Source: Tannerellaceae bacterium (GTDB lineage Bacteria > Bacteroidota > Bacteroidia > Bacteroidales > Tannerellaceae). From it: 5,356 nucleotides of DNA. Position 1 is the first letter of the stretch. Every line of letters starts with the position of its first letter. Made by a program: the position numbers and the translations under genes. The stretch is taken from NCBI GenBank assembly GCA_031267775.1, contig JAIRYL010000171.1, positions 1 to 5,356 of the forward strand, read 5' to 3'. Positions 1 through 5,211 of the stretch are shown piece by piece. The notes under the pieces were generated by a model, which made no database searches, had not been told where the DNA came from, and saw only the letters and a program-made list of their open reading frames with translations.

Positions 1-130
1 CATGCGGAGTACCGTATTCATCCGCCCCGATCACGTCGTCGCCGCATCCCGAAAATCCCAGCAAAGACAATAGCCCTGCCAAAACCCAATTGGCGCTTTT
101 CATCAAGCGCCGATACATTTTCTTTGTCAT
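1..130 (-). CDS. radical-SAM-associated putative lipoprotein, N-terminal part (cut by window edge)
   Basis: Only the first 43 codons are present, and the gene continues past position 1. The start is residues MTKKMYRR, then a hydrophobic stretch (about residues 13-28), then a lipobox-like FSG before Cys29. Cys29 would be lipidated after signal peptidase II cleavage. GDD follows the cysteine, an acidic run of the type that directs Bacteroidetes lipoproteins to the cell surface. The words SANWVLAGLLSLLGF and DEYGTPH match my memory of the Bacteroidales family named 'radical SAM-associated putative lipoprotein', whose genes sit beside a dedicated radical SAM enzyme. That partner would lie to the left, outside this window. 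The ATG at 130 is the first start in a frame that is open back to a TAG at 314-316; Met5 and Met10 are alternative starts. An AGGA lies just upstream. Lipoprotein identity is seen directly; the family name is from recall. Confidence 0.75.
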   Translation of the reverse strand, partial: MTKKMYRRLMKSANWVLAGLLSLLGFSGCGDDVIGADEYGTPH

Positions 131-160
131 ATTCCTGTATTTTTTTACGTAACCATACTT

Positions 161-318
161 AGTAGGCGTCTGGTAATAAAAAAGACATTTATCGGCCTGT
201 TTTCCGCCATCCTTCAGCCTGAAAGCGCTTACATACCCCGGTATGCGTACGCTTTCAAGCTTCGTCTGGCAAAAAACAGTTCCAATAAATTTGTCTGATT
301 TATTTCCAGACGCCTACT
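161..318. repeat. 158-bp near-palindromic interspersed repeat (MITE- or REP-like), left copy
   Basis: The ends are 20-nt inverted repeats (161-180 against 299-318) that match at 19 of 20 positions and begin AGTAGGCGTCTGG. Pairing continues imperfectly inward, so the whole unit could fold into one long hairpin. At the centre (217-260) is a stronger stem, GCCTGAAAGCG against CGCTTTCAAGC, enclosing CATACC/GGTATG. In minus-strand RNA the single departure in the outer stem is a tolerated U-G pair, whereas in plus-strand RNA it is a C-A mismatch. A second copy lies inverted at the right end of the window. Between 185-310 and 5220-5345 there are 126 aligned nucleotides with 5 mismatches and no gaps. 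No transposase frame is present and I see no clear target-site duplication. A non-autonomous element or an extragenic palindromic repeat family is the likeliest explanation. Confidence 0.8.
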
Positions 319-448
319 GATAGAGATGAATCGAAACGAAAAAACGTTGCATCCCATAAAATATTTCCCGCTAAAATACCCAAACCTTAGATGCCGCTTC
401 GTTATTACCCGCGCCATAAGAATGCCTTCCTCTTTTTTTGAAAAACAA
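319..448. other. gene-free intergenic stretch between the repeat and the tRNA promoter
   Basis: I find no credible gene on either strand here. Frames that cross this stretch either run into the repeat or through the tRNA and have no recognisable protein features. The one item of note is a 12-nt string, AAACGTTGCATC at 342-353, which also occurs directly upstream of the sigma factor gene at 4427-4438. Together with the repeat and the tRNA promoter it fills the roughly 400-nt gap between the lipoprotein gene and the tRNA. Confidence 0.6.
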
Positions 449-480
449 ATTGCATATCTGAAAAACATCTCCTATCTTTG
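449..480 (+). promoter_or_regulatory. Bacteroidetes-type promoter for tRNA-Asn
   Basis: TATCTTTG at 473-480 matches the -7 consensus TANNTTTG of the Bacteroides primary sigma factor exactly. ATTG at 449-452 fits the -33 TTTG element at one mismatch, with a 20-nt spacer, which is within the usual range. Transcription would start around 486, about 45 nt before the mature tRNA 5' end. This position and orientation fit a tRNA promoter. Confidence 0.75.
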
Positions 481-529
481 CATGCAATTACAAAAAGGAT
501 TTAAAGTAATCCTTGAAAAACAAAAAAAT

Positions 530-603
530 TCTTCCTTAGCTCAGTTGGTTAGAGCATCTGACTGTTAATCAGAGGGTCCTTGGTTCAAGTCCAAGAGGAA
601 GAG
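530..603 (+). tRNA. tRNA-Asn (anticodon GTT)
   Basis: The cloverleaf can be folded by eye without mismatches. The acceptor stem is 530-536 with 596-602 (7 pairs), the D stem 539-542 with 552-555, the anticodon stem 557-561 with 569-573, and the T stem 579-583 with 591-595. The anticodon loop is CTGTTAA with GTT at 564-566, which reads asparagine AAC and AAU codons. The variable loop has five bases (574-578) and the T loop is TTCAAGT. The discriminator base is G603, as in other bacterial asparagine tRNAs. CCA is not encoded, so it must be added by the CCA-adding enzyme. I see no duplicated 3' end elsewhere in the window, so nothing shows that an element has integrated into this tRNA. Confidence 0.97.
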
Positions 604-611
604 CGTAGCAG

Positions 612-649
612 ACAGCCATTTACAAAACGATGTAAGCGGCTGTTTTTTT
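612..649 (+). terminator. Rho-independent terminator after tRNA-Asn
   Basis: ACAGCC (612-617) pairs with GGCTGT (638-643). After a small internal loop, TTACA (620-624) pairs with TGTAA (631-635) around a 6-nt loop. Seven T residues follow at 643-649. The hairpin starts 9 nt after the mature tRNA end, so the tRNA is a single-gene unit. On the opposite strand the hairpin has no T-run, so it should not terminate permease transcripts arriving from the right. Confidence 0.85.
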
Positions 650-683
650 GTTGCATACGTTTTAAGGAGGCGTCTGGGGTCTG

Positions 684-2135
684 TTACTGCTGATTTAATT
701 TGCTGTGTTTTATCCCGTATGCAAAATAGATGATAAATCCCAAAACAGTCCATACTATCAGTCTCATCCATGTGTCCCATGGCAAAGACGCCATCTGTAC
801 GATACAAATAACGGCTCCCAGTAGCGGTACAAACGGAACAAGAGGCGTTTTAAAAGGACGTTTTAAGTTGGGCTGCGTTTTGCGTAAGATAAGAACAGAA
901 ATACAAACAATAGTGAAGGCCGTTAGCGTTCCGATAGAAACCAGTTCGCTCAGCACATGCAAGGGAAACAGGCCGGCAATCAGAGCGGTTACAACGGCGG
1001 CAAACAGCGTAGCATTGCGGGGAACGCCCTGTTTATCATGCACCTTGGAGAATACGGCGGGCAATAATCCATCCTTCGATATGGAGTAATAAATGCGCGA
1101 CTGGCCAAGCATCATCACTAAAATCACAGAACTGAGGCCTGCTATGGCGCCTAATTTGATGAAAGGGCTCAACCAGGCCAACCCCTCTCCTGCCCGGTCG
1201 ATAGCCAAAGCAATCGGAGCGTCTACATTTAATTCTTTGTAAGGAACGATTCCTGTTAAAACGGTTGTTACCGATACATACAGGACGGCGCATATCAATA
1301 ACGAAATCAAAATTCCTTTCGGCATATCCTTCTGAGGGTTACGCGCTTCGCCTGCCGCGGTAGACAAAGCGTCGAAACCCAGATAGGCGAAAAAAACGAC
1401 GGCGGCGCCACGGAAAATGCCCGTCCAGCCGAAATGACCGTATTCGCCTGTGTTTTCAGGAATATAAGGCGTCCAGTTGCTTGTATCTACGTAAGATAAT
1501 CCAAAACCGATGAACAGCAGGATTACGCCAACTTTAATAACGACGATGATATTATTGACAAGCGCCGATTGCCTGATTCCGCCGATAAGGAAGGCGGAAA
1601 CTACGCCCACGATAAAAACGGCGGGAAAATTAAACATGCGCCCCGTCCACACCCACCGGCCATCCGGCAAATGGTCAAACGTTGCTCCCGCCAATCGATC
1701 GGTGAAAGGAATTTCCCATCCCTGCAATAAATTCAGCATATATCCCGACCATCCGACAGCCACGCTGGAACAGGCAAAAAGATATTCGAGCACCAATATC
1801 CAGCCTACAAACCAGGCTAATATTTCTCCCATAGTCGTATAGCTGTAAGAATAAACGCCGCCCGACGTGGGTATCATCGCCGCAAATTCGGCATAACAAA
1901 AACCGGCCATCACGCACCCAAGGGCAGATATAAGAAACGAAACGGTTAGCGCCGGTCCGGCATATACGGCGGCGGCCTGTCCTGTTATTACAAAAATACC
2001 CGTCCCTACAATAGCGCCAATTCCTAAAGCAATCAGATTAACGGCGGAAAGATTTCTTTTAAGTTCGCCCCTGTTTTCTTCCGGTTCATTCAGAACGGCC
2101 GAAATATCTTTTTTCTTAAAGATTCGTTTGATCAT
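684..2135 (-). CDS. APC-superfamily amino acid permease (YfnA/CAT-like)
   Basis: The product is a 483-residue inner-membrane transporter that would import amino acids by coupling to an ion gradient. It has about 12 hydrophobic segments. Family signatures are easy to see: GIGAIVGTGIF near residues 38-48 (the unwound helix 1 that binds the substrate backbone), SGGVYSYSY at 91-99, FFAYLGFDALSTAAGEARNPQ at about 248-268 (helix 6 and the next loop), GQSRIYYSISKDGLLP at 344-359, and a C-terminal RKTQPNLKRPFKTP before the last two helices. The length and motif order match the YfnA/cationic amino acid transporter branch. The sequence does not settle the substrate, which could be a cationic, branched-chain or other neutral amino acid. 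The ATG at 2135 gives a normal N-terminus, MIKRIFKKKD. The gene lies 82 nt downstream of the DUF4097 gene on the same strand with no clear terminator between them, but it has its own -7-like element. Confidence 0.93.
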   Translation of the reverse strand: MIKRIFKKKDISAVLNEPEENRGELKRNLSAVNLIALGIGAIVGTGIFVITGQAAAVYAGPALTVSFLISALGCVMAGFCYAEFAAMIPTSGGVYSYSYTTMGEILAWFVGWILVLEYLFACSSVAVGWSGYMLNLLQGWEIPFTDRLAGATFDHLPDGRWVWTGRMFNFPAVFIVGVVSAFLIGGIRQSALVNNIIVVIKVGVILLFIGFGLSYVDTSNWTPYIPENTGEYGHFGWTGIFRGAAVVFFAYLGFDALSTAAGEARNPQKDMPKGILISLLICAVLYVSVTTVLTGIVPYKELNVDAPIALAIDRAGEGLAWLSPFIKLGAIAGLSSVILVMMLGQSRIYYSISKDGLLPAVFSKVHDKQGVPRNATLFAAVVTALIAGLFPLHVLSELVSIGTLTAFTIVCISVLILRKTQPNLKRPFKTPLVPFVPLLGAVICIVQMASLPWDTWMRLIVWTVLGFIIYFAYGIKHSKLNQQ

Positions 2136-2151
2136 TTGTTTATATTTAGCG

Positions 2152-2159
2152 CAAATATA
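2152..2159 (-). promoter_or_regulatory. candidate -7 element of the permease promoter
   Basis: Read on the minus strand this is TATATTTG, an exact TANNTTTG match 16 nt before the permease ATG. Transcription would begin near 2146, leaving a leader of about 10 nt. The expected -33 TTTG is poor: the best is TTCG at 2181-2184 with a 21-nt spacer. The element is plausible but not certain, and expression by read-through from the sigma operon remains possible. Confidence 0.45.
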
Positions 2160-2217
2160 AGCAGTTTATCAGTAATTTCCCGAAAGAGCAAACAGTTTTC
2201 AACCGATTCTCTTTTTT

Positions 2218-3291
2218 TTATAGCGCGTTTATATGTAAGTTGCCGTAGTTGTTTCCTTCAAAATCAATGACGCTTGAACTCGATCCTCCGTTTATTTGAT
2301 AGTAATAGTCTACTTTGTTTTCAATGGAAGTATCGGTTATCTTGAATCCTTTGATATCGGCGGCGCCATATTTTATACTTTTGGCATTTACCTTAAATGA
2401 TGCGTTTGACGAAATAGAAAGGTTCAGGTTTCCATAATGCGATTCGGCTCTTACCCGGCTGAATCCGGTTGAGAGTTCTTTTACTGTCAGGGTGCTGTAA
2501 CTTAACGACTGGACGTTTAGCTCGTCTTTTATCCGCCCGACAGAGCACTGGCTATATTTTACGTCAATAGACATTTTATCAACGTTCTGTACCTGCAGGT
2601 TTCCATATTTTTTATCGATGATAAGCTGAGAAATATTCCGTATGTTCAGGTTGGAGTATTTACTGTCTATCCTCATGATATCTCCATTGTTAATGGCCAC
2701 ATTCCCACTGTAAGCAACATCTAACTGCAGGTTTTTTACGTCTTCCAGTTTAATATTGCTATATCCTGCTTCAATAGAGAGAGGAGCCGTGAAACTTCCG
2801 GCTACTATGTTCCCGTATTTTACCTCCATTTTGTATTCCCCTTCGTTTTTATCCGGAAGATTAATGTTGCCGTATTTCTGGGATAAACTGGCGGAGAGCT
2901 TGGATGGCATACTGATATAATAATTGATATTGATACGGTTGTCGTTCCGGTCAGCCTGTATTTTTAGCAAAGTAATCCCGTAAACAGTATTTCCCGATTG
3001 CCTCAGTTCTACGTCTACACGGTCTAATCCTTTTTGAGCTTCCGATTCGCTCCGGGCTGTCGATTCTACAATTACCTGAATGGCAACCTCTTTTTTATCC
3101 CAGTGCGTGATGGTAATGTTGCCGTATCGATTTTCTATTTGCAACTGGTCGTTTGCATTTACTTTAAATGTATGGTTAAGCTCTTTCTTTTTGGCGTAAT
3201 CCAGTGTTTCAGCCCATACGGCGGGCGTAGCCAGCATAAGTAACAGGGCAAAAAGCAGCCCGTACCGATTTTTAATGTGTGTTGCGTTCAT
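2218..3291 (-). CDS. secreted DUF4097-type beta-strand repeat protein
   Basis: This 357-residue protein begins with a signal peptide (residues 1-27, ending PAVWA before ET), so it is exported to the periplasm or beyond. From about residue 130 it has a regular repeat centred on Y-G/S-N followed by I, L or V. The tyrosines are at 140, 159, 177, 194, 212, 229, 246 and 265, spaced 17-19 residues apart, then at 286, 308 and 349. An isolated copy, RYGNITI, is at residue 56. The alternating polar and hydrophobic residues suggest stacked beta strands, as in the DUF4097 / 'putative adhesin' family. It has no lipobox and no transmembrane anchor after the signal peptide. It is the last gene of the sigma operon, 15 nt after the membrane protein gene. 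Its role is unknown. An envelope or surface product made under sigma control is inference. Confidence 0.85.
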   Translation of the reverse strand: MNATHIKNRYGLLFALLLMLATPAVWAETLDYAKKKELNHTFKVNANDQLQIENRYGNITITHWDKKEVAIQVIVESTARSESEAQKGLDRVDVELRQSGNTVYGITLLKIQADRNDNRININYYISMPSKLSASLSQKYGNINLPDKNEGEYKMEVKYGNIVAGSFTAPLSIEAGYSNIKLEDVKNLQLDVAYSGNVAINNGDIMRIDSKYSNLNIRNISQLIIDKKYGNLQVQNVDKMSIDVKYSQCSVGRIKDELNVQSLSYSTLTVKELSTGFSRVRAESHYGNLNLSISSNASFKVNAKSIKYGAADIKGFKITDTSIENKVDYYYQINGGSSSSVIDFEGNNYGNLHINAL

Positions 3292-3306
3292 TTTGCATGT
3301 ATTTTT

Positions 3307-3837
3307 TTAGTTATTATATTGAATGGATTTTTCCATTTGACTGAGCATAATCTGCAAGCTTTCCAGGCTATTGCTGTAATGTTGGTTCATAGCAAAGAGG
3401 CCGGCGTCTGAGCAAGGTAAGGTAGGCAGAACGGCCTCTTCAAACTTATGCGAGTTTTTGAGAACCTTTTTTGTTTCTTTCAGTAATTCCAGTCCGCCGG
3501 GTATTTGTTCGCTTTTATACAACGCTCTGATTTGCGCGGATACTTCGTCCAGTTGCATATTGTAATAAAACTTAAGTTCGTCTATTTCCTTTTGCGTTTC
3601 GCATGCGTACATGCTTGTTTGTTGTATCGGAGCGTCTTTCATATCGCTTACAATCCGTATAAATACAAGCAATGTAACGGCGGCGGCTACAGTAACGGCA
3701 AATATACTAATCCGGTTTAGTCGTTTTCGGGATGAAACGGGCAATTTCCTGTTAAAACGTTCGAAGTGCCCCTCCGGAAGAAGGTCGTCTTCAAAAGCTT
3801 CTTTGTGCGTGTCAATAAAATCCTTTAACTTGTCCAT
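3307..3837 (-). CDS. single-pass membrane protein, probable anti-sigma factor
   Basis: This is a 176-residue protein with a cytoplasmic N-terminus (residues 1-40, basic towards the end: SSRKRLNR), one transmembrane helix (about 43-61) and a mostly helical C-terminal region outside the membrane. The N-terminus (MDKLKDFID, then PEGHFERFNRKL) resembles the short segment that opens many Bacteroidetes membrane proteins encoded next to ECF sigma factors. It has no HxxxCxxC zinc motif, so it is not a classical ZAS-type anti-sigma factor. The outer part has only two cysteines (79 and 142), which could form a disulphide. It is the middle gene of the operon: 12 nt after the sigma gene and 15 nt before the DUF4097 gene. 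Position and topology support a sigma-restraining or sensing role, but no domain proves it. Confidence 0.6.
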   Translation of the reverse strand: MDKLKDFIDTHKEAFEDDLLPEGHFERFNRKLPVSSRKRLNRISIFAVTVAAAVTLLVFIRIVSDMKDAPIQQTSMYACETQKEIDELKFYYNMQLDEVSAQIRALYKSEQIPGGLELLKETKKVLKNSHKFEEAVLPTLPCSDAGLFAMNQHYSNSLESLQIMLSQMEKSIQYNN

Positions 3838-3849
3838 ATCGATCGGTTG

Positions 3850-4398
3850 TTAGTATGATACATATTCGTTTGCTGTTATTAAATCAAATAATTTCCGCTT
3901 GGCCCTCATGTATTGCGTTCGTACGCTTGCCGGTTTGATATGCAGGATAGAAGATATTTCTTCCATATCGTATCCTTCAAACAGATACAGCGACAGAACG
4001 ACTCTATATCCGGCCGGTAACTTTTTTGCGGCCTCTTTTATTTGCGCTACCGTATACGCCGTATCGGCGTCGTCACCCGTTTCTTCTTCAGCCGGTTCGG
4101 CATAATTACTCGATAATTCCTCCCACTCCTGGGTATGGCGTCTTACATAGTCGATCGCCGTATGTATAGCGATTCGATGTATCCATGCTTCAAAACATTG
4201 TCCGTCCTGATATTGATCCAGCCGTATAAATACCTTCAGGAATGAGTCCTGCATGGCTTCTTCCGCTTCCGGCGCATTCCCTACAATACGCAGGCAAGCC
4301 ATATATAGCTTTCGCGCATACCGTTCATAAAGCGCCAATTGTGCATACCTGTTTCCGCGGCGGCATTTTTCAATCAGTTTGTCAATAGTTTCCTCCAT
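3850..4398 (-). CDS. ECF-type RNA polymerase sigma factor
   Basis: The 182-residue length is normal for a group 4 (ECF) sigma factor. Region 2 spans about residues 10-88, with PEAEEAMQDSFLKVF at 43-57 and the DNA-melting and -10-recognition helix FEAWIHRIAIHTAIDYVRR at 69-87. An acidic linker (about 94-113) follows. Region 4 (about 117-170) carries LPAGYRVVLSLYLFEGYDM and a helix-turn-helix, EEISSILHIKPASVRTQYMR, that reads the -35 element. No extra domain is present. The ATG at 4398 is preferred: the next in-frame Met is residue 33, inside region 2. It is the first gene of a three-gene operon with a putative membrane regulator and an exported protein, which suggests envelope sensing with autoregulation. 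It could also be called an RpoE-like or SigW-like factor; no specific name is justified. Confidence 0.95.
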   Translation of the reverse strand: MEETIDKLIEKCRRGNRYAQLALYERYARKLYMACLRIVGNAPEAEEAMQDSFLKVFIRLDQYQDGQCFEAWIHRIAIHTAIDYVRRHTQEWEELSSNYAEPAEEETGDDADTAYTVAQIKEAAKKLPAGYRVVLSLYLFEGYDMEEISSILHIKPASVRTQYMRAKRKLFDLITANEYVSY

Positions 4399-4407
4399 TT
4401 GTTTATA

Positions 4408-4435
4408 TAAACGAGGGCGGTATTAGAAACGTTGC
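4408..4435 (-). promoter_or_regulatory. candidate ECF-type promoter of the sigma operon
   Basis: On the minus strand GCAAC (4431-4435) is followed, after 17 nt, by CGTTTA (4408-4413). An AAC core in the -35 region and CGT in the -10 region at 16-17 nt is the general pattern of ECF promoters, so the operon may control itself. A weakness is distance: the -10 ends 9 nt before the ATG, which would make the mRNA almost leaderless. No TANNTTTG element is visible upstream as an alternative. Confidence 0.35.
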
Positions 4436-4445
4436 ATCGCCGGAA

Positions 4446-4486
4446 ACAAAAAAAAACTAAAAAACCCGCTCTTTTCGGGGAGCGGG
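4446..4486 (-). terminator. Rho-independent terminator for the DUF5053 module
   Basis: CCCGCTC (4465-4471) and GAGCGGG (4480-4486) form a perfect GC-rich 7-bp stem with an 8-nt loop. On the minus strand it is followed by a T-run with few interruptions (plus-strand A-rich 4446-4464). It ends transcripts coming from the DUF5053 gene and insulates the sigma operon, whose ATG lies about 50 nt further on. The plus-strand side has no T-run, so it acts in one direction. Confidence 0.9.
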
Positions 4487-4489
4487 CTA

Positions 4490-4510
4490 CCGATATTGCA
4501 GCATTATCGG
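4490..4510. repeat. 21-nt near-perfect dyad between the DUF5053 gene and its terminator
   Basis: CCGATA (4490-4495) mirrors TATCGG (4505-4510), and the inner TGC/GCA mirror each other around a central A. Nine of ten opposed positions are complementary. As RNA it could give a small hairpin ahead of the main terminator. As DNA it has the symmetry of a protein-binding site. No T-run follows on either strand, so it is not a terminator by itself. Confidence 0.5.
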
Positions 4511-4535
4511 GTTTGTGTAATTAAAAAATCAAACG

Positions 4536-4945
4536 TTACGAAAGACGTAAGGCTGCCGATTTTATTTCATCAGATATGGTAAGCAGTGCATTTCTAAGCG
4601 TAATAATATCTTCCGCAGAAAGCGTATCTTGCTTGCCGTTATTTTTATACCCCTGCAACCTGTTATGAAGCCAGGATCGTGATTTTCCGAAAAAGCGACG
4701 CGAAATATACGATATTGAAACATAATCCGTCACGGGCTTTATTTTAAGCGCTAATTTAACATAATCAACTACTTTCCCCGCTTTTGCTATTGCCTGTTCC
4801 GTTCGTTCATTCAAAGCGTCTCCAAACAGTTTTTCCTGTTCGGGGCTTAATGCCGGAAAATCAGTAAGCAATACACATCCAACTCATCATTGTTTGCCTG
4901 CCTGAATTCTTCTAAAAACTGTCCAAATTCTTTATTATCCATCAT
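4536..4945 (-). pseudogene. DUF5053 family protein, split by a single-base frameshift
   Basis: Two overlapping minus-strand frames appear to be one gene. The first (4945 to 4847, 32 codons) starts with ATG ATG and encodes MMDNKEFGQFLEEFRQANND and then DELDVYCLLIFRH before a TAA. The second (ending at 4536) encodes FPALSPEQEKLFGDALNERT, followed by the family-like core VSISYISRRFFGKSRSWLHNR and a C-terminal helical stretch, SAEDIITLRNALL. Read alone, the second frame has only a TTG start (4871) and 111 residues. Adding one T to the four-T run (plus-strand A at 4857-4860) joins them into about 137 residues, which I believe is near full length for DUF5053. FGKSRSWL is the hallmark I recall for this Bacteroidetes family of unknown function, often found in mobile or accessory DNA. 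Alternatives are a true TTG start with translational coupling, or a sequencing error in the homopolymer. Confidence 0.65.
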
Positions 4946-5063
4946 TTTTAGAACTCCAACGCCCTTTCTCTCTTAATTTTGTCAATAAAATCAACTCTCT
5001 TTTTGAATGTTCGAGCAATAACACTAATTCTTCTGTGCTTAAATCCTTATATATAACGCTTTT
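4935..5063 (-). pseudogene. small helical ORF lacking a start codon, upstream of the DUF5053 gene
   Basis: The frame is open from a TAA inside the palindrome (5064-5066) to a TAA at 4935-4937. It reads SVIYKDLSTEELVLLLEHSK, then RELILLTKLREKGRWSSKNDG. The leucine-, glutamate- and lysine-rich make-up looks like a real small amphipathic helical protein. Its end overlaps the ATGATG of the next gene by 11 nt, as in coupled operon genes. There is no ATG in frame; ATA occurs at 5052-5054, a GTG at codon 8 of the stretch beginning DLSTEEL, and a TTG two codons later. The likeliest reading is a gene fragment whose true start was lost when the palindrome arose or inserted. I do not recognise the family. 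Confidence 0.45.
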
Positions 5064-5119
5064 TTATCTACAATACAAAGGAAATAGACATTTGTCTATT
5101 TCCTTTGTATTGTAGATAA
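5064..5119. repeat. perfect 27-bp inverted repeat with a 2-nt centre (56-nt palindrome)
   Basis: The left arm 5064-5090 and the right arm 5093-5119 are exact reverse complements, separated by TT. The arms begin TTATCTACAATAC and the centre is GACATTTGTC. It would form a very stable hairpin on either strand or a cruciform in DNA. It is not a standard intrinsic terminator: the minus-strand hairpin is followed by A residues and the plus-strand one by mixed AT sequence. It sits just downstream of a possible minus-strand promoter and abuts the start-less small frame. Perfect arms suggest recent origin or active maintenance, but no transposase or recombinase is encoded nearby. Confidence 0.9.
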
Positions 5120-5139
5120 TTATTCTTTATGTTTTACGA

Positions 5140-5147
5140 CAAAAATA
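5140..5147 (-). promoter_or_regulatory. candidate -7 element of a minus-strand promoter for the DUF5053 module
   Basis: On the minus strand this reads TATTTTTG, an exact TANNTTTG match. The best -33 position (5167-5170, 19-nt spacer) is ATGG, only a partial fit to TTTG. A transcript from here would start near 5134 and carry the 5064-5119 palindrome as a hairpin near its 5' end before reaching the small frame and the DUF5053 gene. Confidence 0.4.
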
Positions 5148-5211
5148 TCAGTTATGAATCAGCGTTCCATGGCGTCTGTTCTATCATTTCTCTATAAGGA
5201 GACGCCTCCCA

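Noticed and set aside
229..468. 79-codon minus-strand open frame in the left repeat and its flank
   Set aside because: It lies half in the near-palindromic repeat and half in gene-free DNA, has no family features, and is explained by the repeat.
326..568. 80-codon plus-strand open frame
   Set aside because: It runs through the tRNA promoter and into the tRNA-Asn gene, so it is not coding.
730..1089. 119-codon plus-strand frame opposite the permease, plus similar antisense frames at 1510-1842 and in the sigma operon
   Set aside because: These are shadows of well-supported minus-strand genes; their translations lack domains, plausible signals or start contexts.
2136..2217. Terminator between the DUF4097 gene and the permease
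   Set aside because: Only a weak AAAGAG/CTCTTT pairing with a large loop and no T-run is visible, so I do not call it.
165..5178. Repeated 8-mer GGCGTCTG at 165-172, 669-676 and 5171-5178 (inverse at 307-314) as a shared site
   Set aside because: The same 8-mer also occurs inside the membrane protein gene (3403-3410), and two copies belong to the ends of one repeat, so it is weak evidence of a separate motif.
5129..5197. 22-codon plus-strand frame (MFYDKNISYESAF...)
   Set aside because: It is too short, has no promoter or ribosome-binding signal, and no recognised family. It might be a fragment but cannot be supported.
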